A DNA stretch of 58,827 nt, taken from positions 1-58,827 of the forward strand of contig NZ_JARXZC010000045.1 in NCBI RefSeq assembly GCF_029894335.1. The letters are read 5' to 3'. Positions within the stretch are counted from its first letter, which is position 1. The number at the start of each line of letters is the position of its first letter. Positions 19,305 through 28,840 of this stretch are shown piece by piece. The notes beneath the pieces are model-generated. The model searched no databases, was not told the origin of the DNA, and was given only the letters and a program-made list of their open reading frames with translations. A program made the translations under genes and the position numbers. Source of the stretch: Kitasatospora sp. MAP5-34 (GTDB taxonomy: Bacteria; Actinomycetota; Actinomycetes; Streptomycetales; Streptomycetaceae).

Positions 19305-20030
19305 TCAGCTGTCCAACCAGACGTAGCTCGCGAGCCGGCCCGTGCGATGCTCGCGGCGATAGGAGTAGTGATCGGCCGACTCGAGGGTGCAGACGGCGGA
19401 CGGCACCACCTCGGTGACCCCGGCCTCGGCCAGCTGGGCCGCGACCCCGGCCGGGATGTCCAGCGCGGGCGTGCCCCAGGAGGTCTCGGCGTACGCGGCG
19501 GGCACCAGGGCGGCGACTTCCGCGCGCAGCGCCGCCGGGACTTCGTAGCAGCGCCCGCAGACGGCGGGCCCGATGGCGGCGACGATCCGCTCCACCGAGG
19601 CGCCCTGCGCGGTCATCGCCCGGACGGCCGCCGGGACGACCCCGGCCGCCAGGCCGGGACGACCCGCGTGAGCTGCGGCGATGACACCGGCCACCGGGTC
19701 GGCGAGCAGGACGGGCGTGCAGTCGGCGGTGAGCACCGCGAGCGCGAGCGGCCGGTCGGTGACCACGGCGTCCACCGTCGGGGCCTCCCCCGCCGGCTGG
19801 CGCTCCGTCACCACGGCGACGTCGGCCCCGTGCACCTGGTTCATCCAGACCACGTCGGCCGGGTCCAGCCCGAGCGACTCGGCGGCGATGACGCGGTTCC
19901 GCCGTACGGCCGCCGGGTCGTCCCCGACCGCGCCGCCGAGGTTCAGCTCCCCGTACGGCACAGTGCTCACCCCGCCCCACCGGTCGGTGAAGGCGAAGTG
20001 AGCACCGTGTCTGTCAGTTCTGGAGGTCAC
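19305..20030 (-). CDS. pgeF: Peptidoglycan editing factor PgeF (YfiH/LACC1 family)
   Basis: 241 residues, GTG 20030 overlapping the ftsZ stop by four bases (GTGA). The family's zinc-site residues are visible: His in WMNQVHGADV, Cys in LTADCTPVLLADP and His in IAAAHAGRPGL. E. coli PgeF removes wrongly incorporated amino acids from muropeptide precursors, while relatives are purine nucleosidases. Position directly after ftsZ fits the cell-wall role. Confidence 0.92.
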   Translation of the reverse strand: MTSRTDRHGAHFAFTDRWGGVSTVPYGELNLGGAVGDDPAAVRRNRVIAAESLGLDPADVVWMNQVHGADVAVVTERQPAGEAPTVDAVVTDRPLALAVLTADCTPVLLADPVAGVIAAAHAGRPGLAAGVVPAAVRAMTAQGASVERIVAAIGPAVCGRCYEVPAALRAEVAALVPAAYAETSWGTPALDIPAGVAAQLAEAGVTEVVPSAVCTLESADHYSYRREHRTGRLASYVWLDS

Positions 20031-21220
20031 TTCAGGAAGTCGGGCACGTCGAGTTCCTCGGCCGGGCTCTCCACGTAGGGCTGCCGGGCCGGCTGCACCT
20101 GCGGGGGCACCGGAGCGGCCGTGGTGACCGGCGCCTCGGAGCGGGACTCCTCCGAACGGGACGTCACCGAACCGATCCCGTACGAGGGCCGGGTGGCCGG
20201 ACGCTCGGGGGCGGCGGGCGGGGTGGCCGGGGTGGTCGCCTTGACCACCGGGTCGCGGACGATGGCCGGCGGCTGACCGCCGTCGAAGCCCGCCGCGATC
20301 ACGGTGACGCGGACCTCGTCGCCGAGCGCGTCGTCGATGACCGCACCGAAGATGATGTTGGCCTCGGGGTGCGCCGCCTCGGCGACCAGCTGGGCCGACT
20401 CGTTGATCTCGAAGAGACCGAGGTCGGAGCCGCCGGAGATGGAGAGCAGCACGCCGCGCGCGCCGTCGATCGAGGCTTCGAGCAGCGGCGAGGAGATCGC
20501 CATCACGGCGGCCGCCTTGGCGCGGTCCTCGCCCCTGGCCGAGCCGATGCCCATCAGCGCCGAACCGGCGTCCGACATGACCGACTTGACGTCGGCGAAG
20601 TCGAGGTTGATCAGACCCGGGGTGGTGATCAGATCGGTGATGCCCTGGACGCCCGACAGCAGCACCTGGTCGGCGGAGCGGAACGCGTCCAGCACGCTGA
20701 CCTGGCGGTCCGAGATGGACAGCAGCCGGTCGTTGGGGATCACGATGAGGGTGTCGACCTCTTCGCGCAGGCCGGCGATGCCGTCCTCGGCCTGGTTGGC
20801 GCGGCGGCGGCCCTCGAAGGTGAAGGGGCGGGTGACCACGCCGATGGTGAGCGCGCCGAGCGAGCGGGCGATGTTGGCCACGACGGGCGCGCCACCGGTG
20901 CCGGTGCCGCCGCCCTCGCCGGCGGTGACGAAGACCATGTCGGCCCCCTTGAGGACCTCCTCGATCTCGTCGCGGTGGTCCTCGGCGGCCTTGCGGCCGA
21001 CCTCGGGGTTGGCGCCGGCGCCGAGGCCCCGGGTGAGTTCACGGCCCACGTCGAGCTTGACGTCGGCGTCGCTCATCAGGAGGGCCTGCGCATCGGTGTT
21101 GATCGCGATGAACTCGACGCCCTTGAGACCGACCTCGATCATCCGGTTGATGGCGTTGACACCACCGCCGCCGATACCGACGACCTTGATGACTGCGAGG
21201 TAGTTCTGCGGTGCTGCCAC
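20027..21220 (-). CDS. ftsZ: Cell division GTPase FtsZ
   Basis: 397 residues from GTG 21220, with GAGAGG eight bases upstream. The start MAAPQNYLAVIKVVGIGGGG is the usual streptomycete one; an in-frame upstream ATG (21301) lacks support. The tubulin signature GGGTGTG is at residues 103-109, the T7 catalytic loop reads NLDFADVKSVM, and a Pro/Thr/Glu-rich linker leads to the C-terminal peptide LDVPDFLK, which binds SepF and other partners. FtsZ forms the septal ring needed for sporulation septa in these bacteria. Confidence 0.97.
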   Translation of the reverse strand: MAAPQNYLAVIKVVGIGGGGVNAINRMIEVGLKGVEFIAINTDAQALLMSDADVKLDVGRELTRGLGAGANPEVGRKAAEDHRDEIEEVLKGADMVFVTAGEGGGTGTGGAPVVANIARSLGALTIGVVTRPFTFEGRRRANQAEDGIAGLREEVDTLIVIPNDRLLSISDRQVSVLDAFRSADQVLLSGVQGITDLITTPGLINLDFADVKSVMSDAGSALMGIGSARGEDRAKAAAVMAISSPLLEASIDGARGVLLSISGGSDLGLFEINESAQLVAEAAHPEANIIFGAVIDDALGDEVRVTVIAAGFDGGQPPAIVRDPVVKATTPATPPAAPERPATRPSYGIGSVTSRSEESRSEAPVTTAAPVPPQVQPARQPYVESPAEELDVPDFLK

Positions 21221-21599
21221 GTCGAAGGCCTCTCGCCTCGAATTTCCGGGTCGATCCCCCACGGGCGTGGAAACCGACGGATGTCGATGGGTTGGGAGCA
21301 CGGATTCGTGACTGTATGTCCGAAATTCCGACCACCGACCCGAACCCTAAACTTGACGTTTAGAGTCACTGGTGTGCCTACGTCAGATCATCGTTCCGGC
21401 AAGGCTGCTGCCAGGAACTGCCTGGTGACACAGGACACTAGGTCGCGACGGGCCGGTGTTCAACGAACACGCCGAGCTTCCCTTTTTTCTTTTGAGCCTA
21501 TGTGATCATCAACCGCCCGGTGAAACCGGGGTGACCACCGAGGGTCGGCCAGGAGCCGGGGCTCCGTCAATACCGCCCTCGGACCTAGAACTTACCGGA
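21221..21599 (-). promoter_or_regulatory. ftsQ-ftsZ intergenic promoter region with GACAC boxes
   Basis: The 379 non-coding bases separate ftsQ from ftsZ, the one large break in an otherwise tight cluster. In S. coelicolor this gap carries several ftsZ promoters, including a developmental one. Two GACAC motifs at 21427-21431 and 21434-21438, seven bases apart, match the core bound by WhiA, a known activator of ftsZ in Streptomyces. A relatively AT-rich block lies at 21480-21500 (cttcccttttttcttttgag). Exact promoters cannot be set from sequence alone. Confidence 0.6.
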
Positions 21600-22376
21600 T
21601 CATCCCGACACCGCAGGCGCGTCCGGCGCACTCACGTCATAATTCGCGCCCTTCTGCCCCAGCAGCGCGGTCAGCACCTTGGCCTTGCGATCCGTCTCCT
21701 CCGCGCTCCCCCAGTACACCGTCGCACCCCCGCTGAGCTGCAGTCGGATGTCGTCGTACGAGTACACCCGAACCGCTCCTGCCCGCTTCGAGACGTCCTG
21801 CGGGAGCCCTGCGGCCACGGTGATCGCGGCCCGGACCAACTCGGGCCTGGTGATCACCCCAATGGAGTCGTTCGCCTGCTGACTGAGCGCCAGTTCGACC
21901 ACCGGGACCCCGGTGGGGGCGCTCGCCTCGGTGGCGAAACTCACCCCACCGGCGTCAACCTGATTGAATCTGCCGTCGTCGGTCTTCACCACGGCCACCG
22001 CCTTGCGCTCGACCAGCTTCACCCGAAGGGTGTGCGGCCAGCCGCGCCACACCTCCGCCCGGGCCACCCGGGGGATGGCCGAGACCCGGTGCTGTGCCTC
22101 GGTCAGGTCGACCCGGGCCAGCGGCCCGCTGCGCAGGCCGCCGAGCGCCGCGCGGACCTGGTCCGCCGTCAGCTGGTCGCCCTCCAGGCCCTGGACGGCG
22201 ACACTGCGCACGTCCAGGACCGAGGAGAAGAAGACCAGCCAGCAGACCAGGCCCACCAGCAGCGCCCCCGCCGCACTCAGCACCACGACCCCACGCCGGG
22301 AGAGCCGGAGCCGGGCGGCCTGCGGCCCGTACTCCTCGTCCTCCAGGGGGTCGTCAAGAACCGAGGCGTCAGCCAC
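21600..22376 (-). CDS. ftsQ: Cell division protein FtsQ
   Basis: 258 residues, ATG 22376, overlapping murG by eight bases. A short cytoplasmic tail precedes one membrane segment (GVVVLSAAGALLVGLVCWLVFF, about 29-50). The POTRA domain follows (VLDVRSVAVQGLEGDQLTADQVRAALG), then the beta domain with WPHTLRVKLVERKAVAVVK. It bridges FtsL/DivIC to the septal synthase. murC, found before ftsQ in many bacteria, is absent. Confidence 0.93.
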   Translation of the reverse strand: MADASVLDDPLEDEEYGPQAARLRLSRRGVVVLSAAGALLVGLVCWLVFFSSVLDVRSVAVQGLEGDQLTADQVRAALGGLRSGPLARVDLTEAQHRVSAIPRVARAEVWRGWPHTLRVKLVERKAVAVVKTDDGRFNQVDAGGVSFATEASAPTGVPVVELALSQQANDSIGVITRPELVRAAITVAAGLPQDVSKRAGAVRVYSYDDIRLQLSGGATVYWGSAEETDRKAKVLTALLGQKGANYDVSAPDAPAVSG

Positions 22377-23475
22377 GACGACGGCCGCCCCTAGCGGCGT
22401 CGATCGCCTCGTAGACCATCCCGACCAGCAGATCGTCGGCGTCCCGGCGGCCGAACTCGGAGGCCGCGCGGCTCATCTCCCACAGCTTCTGCGGGTTCGT
22501 CAGCACCGGGAGGACGTTCGAGAGCACCCAGTCCGGGGTCAGCTCGGCGTCGTCCACCAGCAGACCACCACCGGCCTTGACCATCGGCTGGGCGTTCAGC
22601 CGCTGCTCGCCGTTGCCGATCGGCAGCGGTACGAACGCGGCCGGCAGGCCGACGGCGGCCAGCTCGGCGACGGTCATCGCACCGGCCCGGCAGAGCATCA
22701 GGTCAGCGGCGGCGTACGCGAGATCCATCCGGTCCACGTACGGCACCGCGCGGTACGGCGGCATCCCGGGGATGTCGTCGATGTGCGGCAGCTCGTTCTT
22801 CGGGCCGACGGCGTGCAGGATCTGCACCCCGTACTGCTGCAGCCGGGGCGCGATCGCCTGGATGGTCTCGTTCAGGCGCCGGGCGCCCTGCGAGCCGCCG
22901 GAGACCAGCAGTGTGGGCAGCCGCTGGTCCAGGCCGAAGTAGTTCCGGGCCTCCGGGCGCACCGCGTTACGGTCCAGCGTGGCGATGGTGCGCCGCAGCG
23001 GGATGCCGATGTAGCGGGAGTCGCGCAGCTTGCTGTCCGGGGTGGAGACGGCGACGAAGTCGGAGTAGCGGGCGCCGATCTTGTTGGCCAGCCCGGGGCG
23101 CGCGTTGGCCTCGTGCACCACGATCGGCACCCCGGCCCGCTTGGCGGCCAGGTAGGCGGGCATCGCCACGTAGCCGCCGAAGCCGACCACGCAGTCCGCC
23201 TTGACCCGCTCGATGATCTCCTGGGCGGCCCGGACGGTGCCGCGCAGGCGGCCCGGGACGGTGATCAGCTCGGGGGTGGGCCTGCGCGGCAGCGGTACGG
23301 CCGGGATCAGCTCCAGCTGGTAGCCACGCTCGGGCACCAGCCGGGTCTCCAGACCGCGTTCGGTGCCGAGGGCGGTGATCCCGATGGACGGGTCGTGCCT
23401 GCGGAGGGCGTCCGCGAGGGCGAGGGCCGGCTCGATGTGACCGGCGGTCCCGCCGCCGGCGAGTACGACATGCAC
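22369..23475 (-). CDS. murG: UDP-GlcNAc:lipid I N-acetylglucosaminyltransferase MurG
   Basis: 368 residues, six bases after ftsW. It converts lipid I to lipid II at the inner membrane face. G-loop 1 GGGTAGHIEPALALAD lies at residues 7-22, CVVGFGGYVAMPAYLAA and VVHEANARPGLAN follow, the C-domain has LLVSGGSQGARRLN, and the donor site reads LMLCRAGAMTVAELAAVGLPA with PLPIGNGEQRLNA. All are standard GT28 motifs. Confidence 0.96.
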   Translation of the reverse strand: MHVVLAGGGTAGHIEPALALADALRRHDPSIGITALGTERGLETRLVPERGYQLELIPAVPLPRRPTPELITVPGRLRGTVRAAQEIIERVKADCVVGFGGYVAMPAYLAAKRAGVPIVVHEANARPGLANKIGARYSDFVAVSTPDSKLRDSRYIGIPLRRTIATLDRNAVRPEARNYFGLDQRLPTLLVSGGSQGARRLNETIQAIAPRLQQYGVQILHAVGPKNELPHIDDIPGMPPYRAVPYVDRMDLAYAAADLMLCRAGAMTVAELAAVGLPAAFVPLPIGNGEQRLNAQPMVKAGGGLLVDDAELTPDWVLSNVLPVLTNPQKLWEMSRAASEFGRRDADDLLVGMVYEAIDAARGGRRRG

Positions 23476-23481
23476 CGAAAT

Positions 23482-24822
23482 TCACCGCTCCCTGCGCGCC
23501 GGCCGGGGAGCAGGGCGCGCTGTGGTTCGTCGTCGTGGCAGCACCCGGGACAGGCGAGTCCTGAACCGGGAGTTCTTGCTCCGAGCGGCCAGCGCCTTCT
23601 TCGCTCCCGGGGTGCTGCGTGCGAAGCAGAGCAGCACCCCGATGGCGCAGAGGGCCGACAGCATGGCGGACCCACCGTAGGAGAACAGCGGGAGCGGAAC
23701 GCCCGCGATGGGCAGCAGTCCCAGCGCCGATCCCAGGTTGATCATGGCCTGCGCCATGATCCACGTGGTGGCGGCTCCCGCGGCATACCTGACGAAGGGG
23801 TCCTTCGTGCCGATGGCCACTCGGATACCCGCGTAGCCTAGTGCCGCGAAGAGTCCGAGAACCGACAGCGTCCCCACCAGCCCGAGCTCCTCACCCGTGG
23901 CGGCGAAGATGAAGTCGGTGTGCGCCTCCGGCAACTGACCCCACTTCTCCGTCCCCGCGCCGAGCCCCGAGCCGAACGGCCCACCCGCCGCGAAGGCGTA
24001 CAGGCCGTGCAGCGCCTGGAAGCAGTTGAGGTTCGGATCGGGCTTGGTGACGCCGATGCAGGCCAGCCGGTCCAGCCGGTGCGGCACGGTGATGATCAGC
24101 GCGGTGCAGGCCACCACGGCGATGCCGAGGGTCGCACCGAACAGCCGCAGCGGCGCGCCCACCATCCAGAGCAGGCCGAACAGCATCGCGATCAGGATCA
24201 TCGTGGTGCCCATGTCACCACCGAGCATGATCAACATCAGCATCAGCAGCGTCCCGGGGACCAGCGGCACCAGCAGGTGCTTCCACTGGTCCAGCATGTG
24301 GGTCTTCTGCTTACGGGCCAACAGGTCCGCGCCCCAGAGCACCAGCCCGAGCTTGGCGAACTCGGACGGCTGGATCTGGAAGAAGCCCAGGTTGATCCAG
24401 TTCCGGTTGCCGTTGACCTGCTGCCCGATGCCCGGGATGGCGACCAGCACGAGCGCCCCGATCACCACGCAGAGCAGCGGATACACCAGCGCCCGCAGGA
24501 TCCGGGTCGGCATCCGGGAGATCACCAGCATCATCGCGCCACCCAGCAGCGCGGCGACCAGCTGCTTGCGGAAGAAGAACGCGATCGACAGGTGACGCTG
24601 CATCACCAGGATCTGGGAGGCCGAGAAGACCATCACCAGGCCGAGCACCACCAGCAGCATGGTCGAGCCGAGGATCAGGTAGTACGGCGTCAGCGGACGC
24701 TCCAACAGGTACCCGATCCGGGCCCGCAGCGCGGCGAGGCGGGCCATCGGGCCCGCCGACTTGAACGTGGTGGTGGTCGCCGAGATGAACTTGAGCCCAC
24801 TGGAGGAGCCGTCACCCGCCAC
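23482..24822 (-). CDS. ftsW: Peptidoglycan glycosyltransferase FtsW
   Basis: 446 residues, GTG 24822 behind GAGGGG. This SEDS-family polymerase works with FtsI to build septal peptidoglycan. About ten membrane segments start at LTPYYLILGSTMLLVVLGLVMVF. Characteristic segments are FFRKQLVAALLGG, WINLGFFQIQPSEFAKLGLVLW, the long extracellular loop with AFAAGGPFGSGLGAGTEKW and PEAHTDFIFAATGEELGL, and PLPLFSYGGSAML near the end. A basic tail follows. A palindromic repeat fills the gap to murD. Confidence 0.96.
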   Translation of the reverse strand: MAGDGSSSGLKFISATTTTFKSAGPMARLAALRARIGYLLERPLTPYYLILGSTMLLVVLGLVMVFSASQILVMQRHLSIAFFFRKQLVAALLGGAMMLVISRMPTRILRALVYPLLCVVIGALVLVAIPGIGQQVNGNRNWINLGFFQIQPSEFAKLGLVLWGADLLARKQKTHMLDQWKHLLVPLVPGTLLMLMLIMLGGDMGTTMILIAMLFGLLWMVGAPLRLFGATLGIAVVACTALIITVPHRLDRLACIGVTKPDPNLNCFQALHGLYAFAAGGPFGSGLGAGTEKWGQLPEAHTDFIFAATGEELGLVGTLSVLGLFAALGYAGIRVAIGTKDPFVRYAAGAATTWIMAQAMINLGSALGLLPIAGVPLPLFSYGGSAMLSALCAIGVLLCFARSTPGAKKALAARSKNSRFRTRLSRVLPRRRTTARPAPRPARRER

Positions 24823-24852
24823 GAATTTCCCCTCGGAGATCGGTCACCTCGC

Positions 24853-24932
24853 GCCAGGGGCGCGAGGCTCTGCTCAATGAACAGCGTGCGCGCAGCGGAA
24901 GGGCACTACGTCAGCTGGTCCCCGCGCCCCTT
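24853..24932. repeat. Palindromic GCGC-type repeat, copy 3
   Basis: The arms aggggcgcgaggct (24855 on) and agctggtccccgcgcccct (ending 24931) form an imperfect long hairpin in the murD-ftsW gap. Both flanking genes run on the minus strand, so the hairpin lies inside the presumed operon. Confidence 0.75.
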
Positions 24933-24939
24933 GAAAAAC

Positions 24940-26361
24940 TCAGCGCCCCAGTTCCCGTACGGCCGCCGCGAAGAGGTCCCCGCGCTCGCCGTAGTTGGTG
25001 AACATGTCCATCGAGGCACAGGCCGGCGCCAGCAGGACGGTGTCGCCCGCCTGGGCGAGCCCCGCGGCCGCACGGACCGCCTCGGCCATCGCCACCGCGC
25101 CAGTCTGGCCCGCGGCCGCCTCGATCACCGGGACATCCGGCGCGTGTCGCGCCAGCGCCTCCCGGATCAGCTCGCGGTCCGCGCCGATCAGCACCGCCGC
25201 CCGCAGATGGCTCGCCGCGCCCCGCGCCAGCTCGTCGAAGGTCGCGCCCTTGGCGAGTCCCCCGGCGATCCAGACGGTCGACGGGTAGGCCGCCAGCGAG
25301 GCGGCCGCCGCGTGCGGGTTGGTGGCCTTGGAGTCGTCGATGTACGTGACCCCGTCGACCACCCCGACCTCGGCGATCCGGTGCGCGTCCGGGCGGAAGG
25401 CCCGCAGGCCCTCGCGGACGGCCTTCGCGTCCACCCCGTACGCGCGGGCCAGGGCGGCGGCGGCGAGGGCGTTGGCGATGTTGTGCGGCGCGGGGGGCTT
25501 GACGTCCTCGACGGACCCGAGCTCGGCGGCGTTCTTGTGCCGGTCCGGCACGAACGCCCGGTCCACCAGCAGCCCGTCGACCACGCCGAACTGGGAGAGG
25601 CCGGGTGCCTCCAGGCCGAAGCCGATGGCCCGGCAGCCCTCCTCGACGTCGGCCTCGCGGACCAGCGCCTCGGTGGCGGGGTCGGCCAGGTTGTAGACGC
25701 AGGCGACCTGGTTGCCCTGGTAGATCCGGCCCTTGTCGGCGGCGTACGCCTCCATCGAGCCGTGCCAGTCCAGGTGGTCGGCCGCCAGGTTGAGCACGGC
25801 GGCCGAGTGCGGGCGCAGCGAGGGCGCCCAGTGCAGCTGGTAGCTGGAGAGCTCGACGGCGAGCACGTCGTACGGCTCCGCCGCCAGCACCGCGTCCAGT
25901 ACCGACACGCCCACGTTGCCGACGGCGGCCGTGCGCCGACCCGCCGCCGTGAGGATCGAGGCGAGCATCTGCACGGTGGTGGTCTTGCCGTTGGTGCCGG
26001 TGACGGCCAGCCAAGGGGCGGGCTCACCGGTGGCGGTCAGCGGCCTGCGCAGGTGCCAGGCCAGCTCGACATCGCCCCAGACCGGGACATCCGCCGCAAG
26101 AGCCGCCGCGAACAGCGGGCTGCTCGGCGGCCAGCCGGGCGAGGTGACGATCAGGCGGGTGCCGTCGGGCAGCGTCTCGGCGTCGCCGAGCCGCGCGGTG
26201 ACGCCCAGCTCGGCGGCCTTCTCCCGCAGCGCGGGAGAGTCCCCGCCGTCCACGACGGTGACGACGGCGCCCAGCTCGCGCAGGACCCGCGCGGCGCTGA
26301 CGCCGGAGAGCCCGAGGCCCGCGACGACGACCGGCAGACCGTCCCAGTCGAGCGAGGTCAT
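24940..26361 (-). CDS. murD: UDP-MurNAc-L-alanine:D-glutamate ligase MurD
   Basis: 473 residues, ATG 26361 overlapping mraY by four bases. It adds D-Glu to the nucleotide precursor. The N-terminal UDP-binding domain begins VVVAGLGLSGVSAARVL; the ATP P-loop GTNGKTTT is at 122-129; AVELSSYQLHWAPSLRP and NLAADHLDWHGSMEAYAADK are Mur-ligase signatures; and HRIAEVGVVDGVTYIDDSKATNP opens the C-terminal domain. Confidence 0.96.
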   Translation of the reverse strand: MTSLDWDGLPVVVAGLGLSGVSAARVLRELGAVVTVVDGGDSPALREKAAELGVTARLGDAETLPDGTRLIVTSPGWPPSSPLFAAALAADVPVWGDVELAWHLRRPLTATGEPAPWLAVTGTNGKTTTVQMLASILTAAGRRTAAVGNVGVSVLDAVLAAEPYDVLAVELSSYQLHWAPSLRPHSAAVLNLAADHLDWHGSMEAYAADKGRIYQGNQVACVYNLADPATEALVREADVEEGCRAIGFGLEAPGLSQFGVVDGLLVDRAFVPDRHKNAAELGSVEDVKPPAPHNIANALAAAALARAYGVDAKAVREGLRAFRPDAHRIAEVGVVDGVTYIDDSKATNPHAAAASLAAYPSTVWIAGGLAKGATFDELARGAASHLRAAVLIGADRELIREALARHAPDVPVIEAAAGQTGAVAMAEAVRAAAGLAQAGDTVLLAPACASMDMFTNYGERGDLFAAAVRELGR

Positions 26362-27422
26362 CCGGTCACCCAGCCCGCGTAGAAGAGGCCGAGGCCGACG
26401 GCCACGCAGAGGCCCTGGATGATCCAGAACCGGACCACGATCAGCACTTCGCTCCAGCCCTTGAGCTCGAAGTGGTGCTGTAGTGGTGCCATCTTGAAGA
26501 CGCGCTTGCCGGTCATCCGGAACGAGCCGACCTGGATGATCACCGAGAGGGTGATGATCACGAAGAGGCCGCCGAGCAGGGCGAGCAGCAGCTCGGTGCG
26601 CGAGCAGATCGCCAGACCCGCCAGCGCGCCGCCGAGGGCGAGCGAGCCGGTGTCACCCATGAAGATCTTGGCCGGTGAGGTGTTCCACCAGAGGAAGCCG
26701 AAGCAGGAGCCCATCAGGGCGGCGGCCACCACGGCGAGGTCCAGCGGGTCGCGGACGTCGTAGCAGGTGGCGGTGGCCTTGAGCATCTGGGTGCAGGTCT
26801 GGCCGTACTGCCAGACGCCGATGAAGGTGTAGGCGCCGAAGACCATCACGGAGGCGCCGGTGGCCAGGCCGTCCAGACCGTCCGTCAGGTTCACGCCGTT
26901 CGACATCGCGGCGATCATGAAATAGGCCCAGATGACGAACAGCACCGGGCCGATCGACCAGCCGAAGTCCCGTACGAAGGACAGGTGCGTGGAGGCCGGG
27001 GTCCGGCCCGCCGCGTCGTGGAACTGCAGCGCCAGAATGGCGAAGGCCAGACCCACGAACGACTGCCCGAACAGCTTCGCCTTGGCCCGCAGGCCGAGCG
27101 AACGCTGCTTGACGACCTTGATGTAGTCGTCCAGGAAGCCGACCAGGCCCAGACCCACCGTCAGGAAGAGCACCAGCAGCCCGGAGGCGGTGGGCTCCTG
27201 GCCCACTATGGCCTTGGTCGCGAAGTAGGCGACCAGCGTGGCCAGGATGAAGGCGATACCACCCATGGTCGGCGTACCGCGCTTGCTGTGGTGCGCCTTG
27301 GGGCCGTCGTCGCGGATCATCTGGCCGTAGCCGTGCTTGGCCAGCAGCCGGATCAGCGCCGGGGTGCCGAGCAGGGACAGCACCAGGCCGATCATGCCCG
27401 CGTAGAGGATCTGCTTCATCAT
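26358..27422 (-). CDS. mraY: Phospho-MurNAc-pentapeptide translocase MraY
   Basis: 354 residues, overlapping murF by four bases at its start and murD at its end. It makes lipid I from undecaprenyl phosphate. About ten membrane segments are present, with the catalytic and uridine-binding motifs PKAHHSKRGTPTMGG, FLDDYIKV, SNGVNLTDGLDGLA, IFMGDTGSLALGG and APLQHHFELKG. The length is normal. Confidence 0.97.
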   Translation of the reverse strand: MMKQILYAGMIGLVLSLLGTPALIRLLAKHGYGQMIRDDGPKAHHSKRGTPTMGGIAFILATLVAYFATKAIVGQEPTASGLLVLFLTVGLGLVGFLDDYIKVVKQRSLGLRAKAKLFGQSFVGLAFAILALQFHDAAGRTPASTHLSFVRDFGWSIGPVLFVIWAYFMIAAMSNGVNLTDGLDGLATGASVMVFGAYTFIGVWQYGQTCTQMLKATATCYDVRDPLDLAVVAAALMGSCFGFLWWNTSPAKIFMGDTGSLALGGALAGLAICSRTELLLALLGGLFVIITLSVIIQVGSFRMTGKRVFKMAPLQHHFELKGWSEVLIVVRFWIIQGLCVAVGLGLFYAGWVTG

Positions 27423-28840
27423 TTGGCAGCTCCATCGGTCAGCGGGCTGCCATCAGCCAGCAGTGCTTCGGCGACCCGCTCAAGGCCCACCGAACGGGAT
27501 GCCTTCACCAGGACCACGTCCCCTGGCAGCAGCTGACCCCGCAGCAGCTCGATCGCCGCGTCCGCGTCGGACACCAGCACCGACTCCTCACCCCACGAAC
27601 CTTCGTTCCTCGCGCCCAGTTCCATACAGGCCGCGTCCCGCCCGCCGACCGCCACCAGCTTGGTGACGTCCAGTCGGACCGCGAGCCGCCCGATGGCGTC
27701 GTGCTCGGTGAGGCTGTCCTCGCCGAGCTCCCGCATCTCGCCGAGCACCGCCCAGGTACGGCGGCGCCCCGGGCCCCGGCCGCCCATCGACACGAGCGCT
27801 CGCAGCGCGGCCCTCATGGACTCGGGGTTCGCGTTGTAGGCGTCGTTGACGACGGTGAGACCGTCGGCCCGGTCGACGACCTCCATGCGCCAGCGGGACA
27901 GCGCACCCGCCTCGCCCAGGGCGGTGGCGGTGTCGTCGACGGACATACCGAGCGCCACCGCCACCGCAGCGGCGGCGAGAGCGTTCGAGACGTGGTGCTC
28001 ACCGTACAGGCGCAGCTGTACCGGTGCGGAACCGGCCGGGGTGACGAGCGTGAACGATGGCCGTCCGGCGTCGTCCAGGCGAACGCCGGTGGCCCGGACG
28101 TCGGCTCCCGGGTGCTCGCCGAAGAGCACCACCTTGGCCTTGGTGCGCTCGGCCATCGCCCGCACCAGCGGGTCGTCGGCGTTCAGCACCGCGACTCCGT
28201 CGCTGGTCAGGGCCTCGACCAGCTCGCCCTTGGCCTCGGCGATGGCGGCCTTGGAGCCGAACTCGCCGACGTGCGCGGTGCCGATGTTGAGCACCAGGCC
28301 GACGGTGGGCGGGGCGATCGTGGTCAGGTAGGCGATGTCGCCCTTGTAGCGGGCGCCCATCTCCACCACCAGGTGCTGGGTGGCCTCATCGGCCCGCAGC
28401 GCGGTCAGCGGCAGGCCGATCTCGTTGTTGTTGTTGCCCAGCGTGTAGACCGTCTCGCCACGCCGCTTGAGCAGCTGGGCGATCAGGTCCTTGGTGCTGG
28501 TCTTGCCGGCCGAGCCGGTCAGCGCGACCACGGCGGTGTCCGGCGCCCGGTCGACGACCGCGCGGGCCAGCCTGCCGAGCGCGACGACCACGTCGTCCAC
28601 CAGGACGGCGGGCACGCCCACCGGGCGGCTGGCCAGCACGGCGACGGCCCCGGCCGCGACCGCGCGGCCGGCGAAGTCGTGCCCGTCCACGTGCTCACCG
28701 ACCACGGCGGCGAACAGCCCGCCGGGGCCCATCAGCCGGGAGTCCCGGTCCACCGGGCCGGTGACGACGGCGGCGGGGTCGGCGCTGTCCAGGGTGCCGC
28801 CGACGGCTGCGGCGATTTCGGCAAGGGTCAGTGCGATCAC
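27419..28840 (-). CDS. murF: UDP-MurNAc-tripeptide:D-Ala-D-Ala ligase MurF
   Basis: 473 residues, start overlapping the murE stop by four bases. It adds D-Ala-D-Ala to the tripeptide precursor. The P-loop GSAGKTSTK is at 109-117, with TLGNNNNEIGLPLTAL, VEMGARYKGDIAYL and LNIGTAHVGEFGS after it. DAYNANPESMRAALRAL marks the C-terminal domain. Confidence 0.96.
   Translation of the reverse strand: MIALTLAEIAAAVGGTLDSADPAAVVTGPVDRDSRLMGPGGLFAAVVGEHVDGHDFAGRAVAAGAVAVLASRPVGVPAVLVDDVVVALGRLARAVVDRAPDTAVVALTGSAGKTSTKDLIAQLLKRRGETVYTLGNNNNEIGLPLTALRADEATQHLVVEMGARYKGDIAYLTTIAPPTVGLVLNIGTAHVGEFGSKAAIAEAKGELVEALTSDGVAVLNADDPLVRAMAERTKAKVVLFGEHPGADVRATGVRLDDAGRPSFTLVTPAGSAPVQLRLYGEHHVSNALAAAAVAVALGMSVDDTATALGEAGALSRWRMEVVDRADGLTVVNDAYNANPESMRAALRALVSMGGRGPGRRRTWAVLGEMRELGEDSLTEHDAIGRLAVRLDVTKLVAVGGRDAACMELGARNEGSWGEESVLVSDADAAIELLRGQLLPGDVVLVKASRSVGLERVAEALLADGSPLTDGAAK

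Noticed and set aside
18511..19980. A 489-codon reading for the YggS-type gene
   Set aside because: The first 227 codons are a shadow of pgeF. The YggS family begins at the ATG at 19299.
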